Shown: one piece after another, positions 22,076 to 29,164 of the stretch
How the letters are laid out: each line of letters opens with the position of its first letter
How positions within the stretch are numbered: position 1 is the first letter of the stretch
Assembly (NCBI GenBank): GCA_045580145.1
Contig: JAZNNI010000010.1
Location: 1 to 33,884 of the forward strand
Direction: 5' to 3'
Length of the DNA stretch: 33,884 bases
Origin: UBA1738 sp045580145
GTDB taxonomy: Bacteria > Bacillota > Clostridia > UBA1381
Program-made: the position numbers and the translations under genes
Notes under the pieces: generated by a model
Seen by the model: the letters and a program-made list of their open reading frames with translations, nothing else
The model's database searches: none
Told to the model about the DNA's origin: nothing

Positions 22076-23743
22076 CTATTTATTTATTTTTGCCCAGCTG
22101 TCTTTAAGTGCCACAGTTCTGTTTATAATAATATTATCTTCAGTCGAATCCTTATCGACGCAGAAATATCCAAGTCTTAAGAACTGGAACTTATCTCCTG
22201 CCTTTACATCCTTCAAATTTGCTTCAAGCTTACAGCCTGTAAGTGTTTCTACGGAATCAGGGTTTAAATTATCCACAAAGCTTCCTACCTTGCTCTCGTC
22301 TGACGGGTTTTCAACATTGAAAAGTCTTTCATAAAGATGAACAGTCGCATCAACTGAGTCTTCTGCCGATACCCAATGGATTGTACCCTTAACCTTTCGT
22401 CCATCAGGCGAATCTCCTCCGCGTGTCAATGGGTCATATTCGCAGTGAATTTCTATTACTCTGCCTGTTTCGTCCTTAACACAAGATGTCGCTGTCACGT
22501 AATATGCACCCTTCAATCTTACTTCTCTTCCAGGAGACATTCTGAAATATTTTTTAGGAGCATCCTCCATAAAGTCATCCTCTTCTATCCAAAGCTCTTT
22601 TGAGAATTTAACTGTTCTCTTGCCAAGTTCTGGCATCTGTGGATTAATTTCAACCTCAATTTCCTCGGTCTGTCCGTCAGGGTAGTTGTCAATCACAAGC
22701 TTGACAGGGCGGAGAACTGCCATCGCACGTGGTGCTGTCTGGTTTAAATCCTCACGAACGCAGAACTCCAAAAGTGAGAAGTCGATTACACTGTTTGCCT
22801 TTGCAACACCTATTCTCTCGCAAAAATCACGAATTGCCGCCGGTGTATATCCGCGTCTTCTCATTCCGCAAAGTGTACCCATTCTCGGGTCGTCCCATCC
22901 TGAAACGATGCCGTCATTTACAAGCTTTAAGCACTTTCTCTTACTTGTAAGTGTATAGTTTAAGTTCATTCTTGCAAATTCAATCTGACGTGATGGCTTT
23001 TCAAAACCAAGCTCCTTTAAGAACCAGTCATATAGCGGTCTATGGTCTTCAAACTCAAGTGAACAAAGAGAATGTGTTACACCTTCAACCGTGTCAGAAA
23101 TCGGATGCGCAAAGTCATACATCGGGTAAACGCACCACTTATCACCTGTTCTGTGGTGAGCCTGATGCATAATTCTGTAGATTATAGGGTCACGCATATT
23201 AAGGTTCGGTGAAGCCATATCAATTTTTGCTCTTAAAACCTTGGCACCGTTTTCAAACTCACCCTCTGTCATACGGCGGAATAGGTCAAGACTTTCATCT
23301 ATTGGTCTGTCCCTGTATGGACTTTCCTTACCTGGTTCTGTAAGTGTGCCTCTGTACTCACGGATTTCATCGGCAGTTAGGTCATCAACATATGCCTTTC
23401 CGTCCTTTATAAGCTTTATCGCACATTCATAAATGTCATCAAAATAGTCCGACGCATAAAGAACCTTGTCCCAGGAAAAACCGAGCCACTTAATGTCTTC
23501 CATAATGGCATCAACATACTCAACGTCTTCCTTTGACGGATTTGTGTCATCAAGACGTAGGTTACAGGTACCTTTATACTTTTCAGCATTTCCAAAGTCA
23601 ATGCATATTGCCTTCGCGTGACCTATATGCAAATATCCGTTTGGTTCTGGCGGAAATCTTGTTTGAACGTGTGAATACACACCGTCCGCCAAGTCCTTTT
23701 CAATGGCTTCTTCTATAAAATTTTTGCTTACAACTTCTTCCAT
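22076..23743 (-). CDS. glnS: Glutaminyl-tRNA synthetase
   Basis: A 555-residue class Ib synthetase that charges tRNA-Gln directly with glutamine. TRFPPEPNGYLHIGHAKAICIDFG contains the GlnRS-specific HIGH (39-42), and the KMSKS-equivalent is LTSKRK (265-270). DDTNPSKEDVEYVDAI, MYDFAHPISD, ALCSLEFEDHRPLYDW-like (GVTHSLCSLEFEDHRPLYDW) and the two C-terminal anticodon-binding beta barrels (from about 340) are all recognisable, so this is GlnRS and not GluRS. Most Firmicutes instead make Gln-tRNA through GatCAB; a GlnRS next to GluRS indicates direct charging here. It follows gltX by 12 bases. Confidence 0.95.
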   Translation of the reverse strand: MEEVVSKNFIEEAIEKDLADGVYSHVQTRFPPEPNGYLHIGHAKAICIDFGNAEKYKGTCNLRLDDTNPSKEDVEYVDAIMEDIKWLGFSWDKVLYASDYFDDIYECAIKLIKDGKAYVDDLTADEIREYRGTLTEPGKESPYRDRPIDESLDLFRRMTEGEFENGAKVLRAKIDMASPNLNMRDPIIYRIMHQAHHRTGDKWCVYPMYDFAHPISDTVEGVTHSLCSLEFEDHRPLYDWFLKELGFEKPSRQIEFARMNLNYTLTSKRKCLKLVNDGIVSGWDDPRMGTLCGMRRRGYTPAAIRDFCERIGVAKANSVIDFSLLEFCVREDLNQTAPRAMAVLRPVKLVIDNYPDGQTEEIEVEINPQMPELGKRTVKFSKELWIEEDDFMEDAPKKYFRMSPGREVRLKGAYYVTATSCVKDETGRVIEIHCEYDPLTRGGDSPDGRKVKGTIHWVSAEDSVDATVHLYERLFNVENPSDESKVGSFVDNLNPDSVETLTGCKLEANLKDVKAGDKFQFLRLGYFCVDKDSTEDNIIINRTVALKDSWAKINK

Positions 23744-23755
23744 TTTTCTAACCTC

Positions 23756-25408
23756 TTAACTTAATTTTTCTATTGCAGTATCTATCCTTTGCATAACCTC
23801 TGTGTAGCCGAGAGTCTGCAAGATTTCATATAAATCAGGTGTATTTCTTCTGCCTGTTACAGCCACACGTATTGCTGATGCAACATCGCCCACGTGACCC
23901 TTAAAGGAATCAGGATCCTTTTTATAAACCTTTGGAGCTTTTGCATATCCCAAAGCCTCTGCCATATCACGTACCTTCGGGAACCATTCGTCAGCAGTTT
24001 CGTCTTCTTTATATACACCCTTATAAGTATTCAATATTTCTATAACGTCGCTGTTTGAAATATTATCTGCCCATTCATATTCTGTCGGTCTTTCAAAGAA
24101 ATATTTTGTATATTCTACTGCATCCTGCCATTTTGCTATATCTTTTCTCGGCTTTTCGTTGCCTCTTTCAATTCCGAAAATTCTTATTGAATATTCCTTG
24201 CTTGCCTTTAGCTTTTCTGCAAAACCCTTATCAAATTCCTCTGCCCACAAAAGTGTCTTTTCAAAAACAGTTTCCTTATCGAGTTTGCAGATATAGTTCT
24301 TGCTGATATCGTTTAACTTAACAAGGTCAAAAAGTGCGCCCGCCTTACTCATATTTTTAAGACTGAATTCAAATTCATCACTTGATAAATCAGGATTTGC
24401 CATACGCCATTCTTCATAATTTGAGTTTGCTATTGTCAAAAGATACTCAAGCACAGCCTCTTTAGGATATCCGACCTCGTGGTAATAAGTAACAGCAGCC
24501 TCAGGGTCTTTTCTTTTAGATAGCTTTCTCTTTCCACCTGTTTCTTCGTCCTCTTTCATAATCGGTGAAATGTGTGCATACCTCGGAGCTTTAAAACCCA
24601 AAAGCTCAAAAAGCTGAAGATGCACAGGAGCTGATGAAATCCACTCATCACCCCTTATTACGTCGGTTGTACCCATTAAATGATCGTCAACTGCGTGTGC
24701 GAAATGGTATGTCGGAATACCATCAGTTTTTAGGATTACAATATCCTGAACATTCTCCGGCATCTCGATTTCGCCCTTTATCGCATCATCAAACTTAATT
24801 CTCTTTTCCTCGCTGCCAGGTGATTTTAATCTTAAAACATAAGGCTTTCCTTCCTTAATGTTTTTCTCAATTTCTTCAAAAGACAAGCTTCTACACTTTG
24901 CAAACTTTCCGTAGTATCCGGGATTTTGTTTATTTTCTTCCTGCGCCTTTCTTATTTCGTCAAGCTCCTCACTTGTGCAAAAACACGGATATGCAAGTCC
25001 CTTTTCAACGAGCGATTTTGCAAATGCCTGATAAATGTCCTTTCGCTGACTTTGTGTATATGGTCCGTAATTACCGATACTGTCGGTCTCTGTCAGCATA
25101 CCTTCATCAATCTTTATTCCAAAATTCTGAAGTCCCTTAACGATGCCCGTAACACCGTTTTCCACTTCACGTTTTTTATCTGTATCTTCTATTCTCAAAA
25201 AGAAAATTCCATCCGTTTTTCTTGCTGCACGTTCTGAAACAAATGCAGCAAAAAGTCCGCCTATATGCAAAAATCCTGTCGGGCTTGGTGCAAATCTTGT
25301 CACCTTTGCTCCCTCTTTCAAATTTCTCTTTGGATATTCCTTTTCATAATCTGCAGGAGTTTTCGTTATTCCTGAAAACAACAACTCCGAAAGCTTTTTA
25401 TTATCCAT
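23756..25408 (-). CDS. gltX: Glutamyl-tRNA synthetase
   Basis: A 550-residue GluRS, longer than the usual 470-490. An N-terminal extension of about 33 residues (LSELLFSGITKTPADYEKEYP) precedes the catalytic start VTRFAPSPTGFLHIGG (36-51). The KMSKS loop is KRKLSKRKD (293-301), and the C-terminal helical anticodon domain ends GHVGDVASAIRVAVTGRRNTPDLYEILQTLG. The ATG at 25408 is used because GGAGGGA lies just before it; an ATG at 25426 includes that ribosome binding site. It is first in the gltX-glnS-aminotransferase-trpS-tagO operon and has a consensus promoter. With GlnRS present it is expected to charge tRNA-Glu only. Confidence 0.95.
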   Translation of the reverse strand: MDNKKLSELLFSGITKTPADYEKEYPKRNLKEGAKVTRFAPSPTGFLHIGGLFAAFVSERAARKTDGIFFLRIEDTDKKREVENGVTGIVKGLQNFGIKIDEGMLTETDSIGNYGPYTQSQRKDIYQAFAKSLVEKGLAYPCFCTSEELDEIRKAQEENKQNPGYYGKFAKCRSLSFEEIEKNIKEGKPYVLRLKSPGSEEKRIKFDDAIKGEIEMPENVQDIVILKTDGIPTYHFAHAVDDHLMGTTDVIRGDEWISSAPVHLQLFELLGFKAPRYAHISPIMKEDEETGGKRKLSKRKDPEAAVTYYHEVGYPKEAVLEYLLTIANSNYEEWRMANPDLSSDEFEFSLKNMSKAGALFDLVKLNDISKNYICKLDKETVFEKTLLWAEEFDKGFAEKLKASKEYSIRIFGIERGNEKPRKDIAKWQDAVEYTKYFFERPTEYEWADNISNSDVIEILNTYKGVYKEDETADEWFPKVRDMAEALGYAKAPKVYKKDPDSFKGHVGDVASAIRVAVTGRRNTPDLYEILQTLGYTEVMQRIDTAIEKLS

Positions 25409-25448
25409 CAATCTTCCCTCCGTCATCTAATTATAGCTATACTATTTT

Positions 25449-25477
25449 ATTATACAACTTTTTCCACCCAATATCAA
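25449..25477 (-). promoter_or_regulatory. Promoter of the gltX operon
   Basis: TTGATA (25477-25472) and TATAAT (25454-25449), 17-bp spacer, about 40 bp before the gltX ATG. No T-box or other leader fits in the short distance. Confidence 0.8.
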
Positions 25478-25484
25478 GCAAATA

Positions 25485-25568
25485 TTGAAAAAAAGACAGC
25501 GTTCTTGTTATAATTTTTAAGCAAAAAAATGAGCCGTCGAAAATACTGCTTTTCTTGGCTCATTTTTT
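25485..25568 (+). promoter_or_regulatory. Promoter followed at once by a terminator hairpin
   Basis: TTGAAA (25485-25490) and TATAAT (25509-25514), 18-bp spacer, start near 25521. Three bases later begins a 12-bp perfect stem: AAAAAATGAGCC (25524-25535) with GGCTCATTTTTT (25557-25568), loop of 21 bases. Either it attenuates the gene at 25665 or it makes a transcript of only about 50 bases. Confidence 0.55.
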
Positions 25569-25664
25569 GGGGGTAATGTATTTTGTGAGGTTATTTATAT
25601 TATTTCCGCAAATTTTATTGTTATACATAAAAATTTAAAAACATATAAATATTTTGAGGTGAAA

Positions 25665-26693
25665 ATGGCTATGACAAATTATCTTATAATGTCGGGTGAT
25701 ACCCCCGAACATTATTTTTTTCGTCCCTATGAGGGAATATGCAAAAGAAAACGGATGCCCGGTGGGAGCTGGACAGAGTATGAGTCGGTAATTCCATCTG
25801 CAAAAGATTGCTTTTGTGTATATAAAGACAAAAATTCCAGTGTGCATATAATCTGTTTAGATGCAGAAAATCGCCTTATTTATTCCGCCAAAAAGGACGG
25901 AGAACGAAAAAATTATATTATCAGTCATATAAACAATGACATTTATATATCAGATATGCGCCTGTACTCTATGCGCGGACGGCTCAATCTTTTATACTCC
26001 GCACTTTATAACGGCGAAAATATGCTCGTTCATTGTATTTTAGCAGGGCACGCAAAGCCGTCGGTGGTCGATACTCTCGAAACCTCTCACTTTTTCGTAT
26101 TTGGCTCACGCGTATACTATACAAACGCAAAAGGTGAGCTTGGATATGTTCTCTTGTCCGACGAAAAACCCTGCGGATTTAACAAGCTATATGAGGATGC
26201 GCATCATCCCACACTCATAAACTTTGATGGCAAGGAGTTTTTAGTCTTTACAAGACAGTCCCGCCTTTTTGTTGACGGCAAGGAGCTTTTGTATGACAGT
26301 CGTATGGAAACACCCACTTGCCTCTCCAGTTTCGGAAAACTCTCTATTATGTGGAAAAGCGGCAATTTTATCAGATATACAACCACTTTCAACGGCGGAA
26401 TTACCTGGAGTGAGCCGATGAGGTTTATCAACAGCGAAAGCACAATTCACACATACTTAGTGCAGGAGGGCAACTCCGTAAGGAGTTATTTCGGCTACCC
26501 AGCAGGTAAAAACCTTGTTATTTTGGGGACTCCCGATATTTTTATGAAAAAACAAAACACTTCTTCTGAATCGGGCGGTGATATCGAAAAACTAAGGCAA
26601 CTCCTTAATATGACGCAAAAAGAGGTTACAGATGCGAAAAATGAGATTTCACGTCTTAATAAAATGATTGAGACCCTCAAAGAAACAAAATAA
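25665..26693 (+). CDS. Unrecognised protein, propeller-like body with C-terminal coiled coil
   Basis: A 342-residue protein I do not recognise. There is no signal peptide or membrane segment. Residues 1-285 are rich in short alternating beta strands with repeats of the type SVHIICLDAENRLIYSAKKDG, RLNLLYSALYNGENMLVHCIL, KLSIMWKSGNFIRYTTTFNGGITWSEPMRF; the last resembles an Asp-box-like sialidase blade (GGITWSEP). A beta-propeller is the likeliest fold. Residues about 300-342 (IEKLRQLLNMTQKEVTDAKNEISRLNKMIETLKETK) form a heptad-patterned coiled coil, so it probably oligomerises. The ATG at 25665 fits GAGG at 25656-25659; a GTG two codons upstream overlaps that site. It is the only + strand gene in this half of the window, behind a promoter-terminator unit and directly before a structured RNA candidate. 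No enzymatic motif seen. Confidence 0.7.
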   Translation: MAMTNYLIMSGDTPEHYFFRPYEGICKRKRMPGGSWTEYESVIPSAKDCFCVYKDKNSSVHIICLDAENRLIYSAKKDGERKNYIISHINNDIYISDMRLYSMRGRLNLLYSALYNGENMLVHCILAGHAKPSVVDTLETSHFFVFGSRVYYTNAKGELGYVLLSDEKPCGFNKLYEDAHHPTLINFDGKEFLVFTRQSRLFVDGKELLYDSRMETPTCLSSFGKLSIMWKSGNFIRYTTTFNGGITWSEPMRFINSESTIHTYLVQEGNSVRSYFGYPAGKNLVILGTPDIFMKKQNTSSESGGDIEKLRQLLNMTQKEVTDAKNEISRLNKMIETLKETK

Positions 26694-26729
26694 AGGGTAG
26701 ACAACAGGATTTGCTTGTGGTATAATATA

Positions 26730-26880
26730 GTTGCAACACAAAAATCAATATAATAACTACGTGTACCTTTTTTGGCAAAAATGTACGCTCTATTTTCTAT
26801 GTAGTTATTATATTTGAAAATTTGTGTTGCAGCAATGAGCTGTACATTTTTCGGTGTGCAGCCTTGCTGCACACTTTTTT
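26730..26880 (+). ncRNA. Candidate structured RNA with own promoter and terminator
   Basis: A promoter TAGACA (26698-26703)/TATAAT (26721-26726), spacer 17, points into a long rod. GTTGCAACACAAA (26730-26742) pairs over 13 bp with 26821-26833 (two G-T-type exceptions at most). Inside it AATATAATAACTAC (26747-26760) pairs perfectly over 14 bp with 26801-26814, and inside that GTGTAC/GTACGC plus TTTTT/AAAAA (26761-26788) closes on TGGC. A terminator follows: GTGTGCAG (26854-26861)/CTGCACAC (26867-26874) and six T. It matches no RNA family I know (not 6S, SRP, tmRNA, RNase P or T-box). No gene on the + strand follows it. Confidence 0.6.
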
Positions 26881-26946
26881 AATGGAGGTAAAGTCCGATG
26901 AAATAACTACATAAAACGCAGTACTAAAAAGAAGCGCGAATCACTA

Positions 26947-26973
26947 AAACCCACCTGTTTCGGTGGGTTTTTT
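26947..26973. terminator. Second terminator, also facing spoIID
   Basis: AAACCCACC (26947-26955) pairs with GGTGGGTTT (26962-26970), six-base loop, and TTTTTT follows on the + strand. On the - strand it lies two bases after the spoIID stop with TTTT, so it can end both transcripts. The 70 bases between 26880 and 26947 contain a ribosome-binding-site-like GGAGG with an ATG AAA TAA mini-ORF and a copy of AATAACTAC. Confidence 0.85.
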
Positions 26974-26974
26974 A

Positions 26975-27931
26975 TTAATCTATTTTCACAATCTCAATTC
27001 CAGTATAATACGTCTTTAAAATCTCTTTATAATCCTTTCCCTCACCGGCAAGATAATTCGCGCCGTACTGGCTCATTCCTACTCCGTGACCATAGCCTGT
27101 CACGTCAAAAAACACTCTATCTCCATCTATATTAATCTGCACGTTTGTCGACCTTAAATCATAGAAAGTCCTGAGCTGCGTCCCTTTTATTTTAACTCCG
27201 CCAATCGAAATCGTGAGTATTCCTCCTGCTTCGCTCCTTGCCTCCTCGCCGATAATTTCCTTTGAAAAATCAACACCCTCTATATTTTCCTCAGCAATTT
27301 TTTTAAACTCTGAAAGTGTCATTTCCTTTTCCGACTTATATTTGGGCGACACTTTGTCACCGGGGCTTTCCACACTCACGAGATATGGTCTTTCGCCGCC
27401 CCATACGTCCTTTGAGTTCTCGGTTTTCCCCGAAGACGTAGAATGGAAAACTGCCGAAATAATCTCGCCGTCATAGGTCATAACCTCATTCGCAGTCCCG
27501 TCAACTGCAGCAGATATTTTTTCCCAGTTTTTATTCGCATCTGCCCCCCAACTTTCCCGTCTTGCACTTTCCGAAACCCACGCCTTACAATGCGTATGGT
27601 CTGTGCATATTTCGGCGCCCTTATGAACATCAGGTTTTCCCGAAACCTTATAGGCGTTTCTTCTTGCCTCAAGATAACTCCTCGCTGCAACAGCCTGTGC
27701 TTTTAATGCTTCTATTTCAAAATTTGCCGGCATTTCAGCAGATACAACTTCTTTTAGATACTGACTTTTTTTCATTTCAACGACCTTGTCCTCGGATTTG
27801 ATATACACCGAAAGCGTATCCTCCGCCTCAGGCACAGGCTTTTCATATTTTCCATATCTTAAATACACCATAATCGGTATAGCAGCAGTTATTACAAAAA
27901 CCACAACAAAAACAACAATAATTCTTTTCAC
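26975..27931 (-). CDS. spoIID: Stage II sporulation protein D (lytic transglycosylase)
   Basis: A 318-residue SpoIID: an N-terminal membrane anchor (RIIVVFVVVFVITAAIPIMVYL, 3-24) and an outside glycan-cleaving domain. With SpoIIP and SpoIIM it thins septal peptidoglycan to drive engulfment in the mother cell. Key features: catalytic Glu66 in VVSAEMPANF, LKAQAVAARSYL (76-87), the metal-site region CTDHTHC (109-115), HSTSSGKTENSKDVWGGERPYLVSV and GYGHGVGMSQYGANYLA near the end. The GTG at 27931 is preceded by GGGGTGA. That ribosome binding site is locked in a stem formed with the sequence after tgt. It is last in the queA/trpB/tgt cluster. Confidence 0.96.
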   Translation of the reverse strand: MKRIIVVFVVVFVITAAIPIMVYLRYGKYEKPVPEAEDTLSVYIKSEDKVVEMKKSQYLKEVVSAEMPANFEIEALKAQAVAARSYLEARRNAYKVSGKPDVHKGAEICTDHTHCKAWVSESARRESWGADANKNWEKISAAVDGTANEVMTYDGEIISAVFHSTSSGKTENSKDVWGGERPYLVSVESPGDKVSPKYKSEKEMTLSEFKKIAEENIEGVDFSKEIIGEEARSEAGGILTISIGGVKIKGTQLRTFYDLRSTNVQINIDGDRVFFDVTGYGHGVGMSQYGANYLAGEGKDYKEILKTYYTGIEIVKID

Positions 27932-27932
27932 A

Positions 27933-27974
27933 ATTAAATCACCCCGTTATCTATATGAAAGCGGGGCGATTAAT
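27933..27974 (-). promoter_or_regulatory. Stem masking the spoIID ribosome binding site
   Basis: On the - strand ATTAATCGCCCCG (27974-27962) pairs with CGGGGTGATTTAAT (27946-27933), 13 bp with a bulge and a G-T pair, loop of about 15 bases. The 3' arm includes the spoIID Shine-Dalgarno GGGGTGA. There is no T-run after it, so translation control or a processing site is more likely than termination. Confidence 0.6.
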
Positions 27975-27978
27975 ATAA

Positions 27979-29109
27979 CTATATTCTTTTTGCTAATTTT
28001 TCAACATTCTCCTTGCGGAATTCTTCAAATCTGTCTTCCTCAATCGCTGTGCGGATACGAGCTGCAAGCTCATTATAGAAATACAAATTATGCATAACTG
28101 CAAGTCGCATTCCGAGAATTTCCTTTGCTTTGAAAAGATGGCGGATATATGCTCTTGAATACTTCCTGCAAACAGGGCAATTACATTCCTCATCAATCGG
28201 CCTCATATCCCTTTCATAGCATTGATTTAAAAGGTTCATAGTTCCGTGACGTGTGAAAATAAATGCGTGACGTGCATTTCGAGACGGCATTACGCAGTCA
28301 AAAAAGTCAATTCCGCGTGCCACTCCCTCAATAATGTTAGACGGTGTGCCGACTCCCATCAAATACCTCGGTTTATCCTCGGGTGCGTGCGGAAGAGTAA
28401 CATCCAGAATGTGATACATTTCCTCGTGACTCTCGCCAACTGCCAGTCCACCTATGGCATAGCCTGGAAGGTCAAGCTTTGCAATTTCCTTCATATGCCA
28501 GATTCTCAAATCATCAACAATTCCGCCCTGATTTATACCAAAAAGCATCTGTTCTTTATTTATGGTCTCGGGAAGTGTATTAAGCCTCGCCATTTCATCC
28601 TTACACCTTTGAAGCCACCGAAGTGTTCTCTCGCAGGATTTTTTCACATAGTCATAAGGCGCAGGATTTTCCACACATTCGTCAAATGCCATTGCAATAG
28701 TTGATGCAAGGTTTGACTGAATCTGCATACTCTCCTCAGGACCCATAAAAATTCGCTTTCCGTCAATATGCGAATTAAACTGCACACCCTCCTCAGTAAT
28801 TTTACGAAGTTTAGCAAGGGAAAAAACCTGAAATCCGCCACTGTCGGTTAAGATTGGTCTGTCCCAATTCATAAACTTGTGAAGTCCGCCAAGGTCGTGA
28901 ATAACCTTATCCCCCGGTCGTAAATGAAGATGGTAGGTATTTGAAAGCTCTATCTGGCAGCCTATTTCCTTTAAATCATCAGTCGAAAGTCCACCCTTTA
29001 TAGCAGCCAGTGTGCCGACATTCTGGAAAACAGGTGTCTGCACAGTTCCGTGAACCGTAGTAAACTCACCGCGTCTTGCAAGACCGTTTTTGTGTAATAC
29101 TTTAAACAT
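27979..29109 (-). CDS. tgt: tRNA-guanine transglycosylase
   Basis: A 376-residue TGT that exchanges guanine-34 of GUN-anticodon tRNAs for the queuine precursor preQ1. Features: base-binding LTDSGGFQVFSL with Asp89, GINQGGIVDDLR, GYAIGGLAVGE, the catalytic Asp271 in GIDFFDCVMPSRNARHAFIFTRHG, and the zinc site Cys309, Cys311, Cys314 and His340. The bacterial length and Val/Ala at GGLAVGE fit the preQ1-using enzyme. The ATG at 29109 follows AGGAGC; an in-frame ATG at 29127 has no site. In many Firmicutes it directly follows queA; here trpB separates them. Confidence 0.97.
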   Translation of the reverse strand: MFKVLHKNGLARRGEFTTVHGTVQTPVFQNVGTLAAIKGGLSTDDLKEIGCQIELSNTYHLHLRPGDKVIHDLGGLHKFMNWDRPILTDSGGFQVFSLAKLRKITEEGVQFNSHIDGKRIFMGPEESMQIQSNLASTIAMAFDECVENPAPYDYVKKSCERTLRWLQRCKDEMARLNTLPETINKEQMLFGINQGGIVDDLRIWHMKEIAKLDLPGYAIGGLAVGESHEEMYHILDVTLPHAPEDKPRYLMGVGTPSNIIEGVARGIDFFDCVMPSRNARHAFIFTRHGTMNLLNQCYERDMRPIDEECNCPVCRKYSRAYIRHLFKAKEILGMRLAVMHNLYFYNELAARIRTAIEEDRFEEFRKENVEKLAKRI

Positions 29110-29128
29110 AATATTGCTCCTAAACAAG

Positions 29129-29158
29129 AATAGCTTAAACGCATAGGTTTAAGCTATT
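29129..29158 (-). terminator. Hairpin between trpB and tgt
   Basis: AATAGCTTAAAC (29129-29140) pairs perfectly over 12 bp with GTTTAAGCTATT (29147-29158), six-base loop. On the - strand the tail is only CTTGTTT, so termination may be partial, leaving read-through into tgt. Confidence 0.6.
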
Positions 29159-29164
29159 TTAAAA

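Noticed and set aside
26835..26882. A 15-codon ORF, MSCTFFGVQPCCTLF, inside the RNA candidate.
   Set aside because: No ribosome binding site, and it is built from the terminator hairpin and its T-run.
26884..26896. GGAGGTAAAGTCC resembles the conserved GAGGAAAGTCC of RNase P RNA.
   Set aside because: None of the other universally conserved RNase P segments occur nearby and the unit is too short; taken as coincidence.
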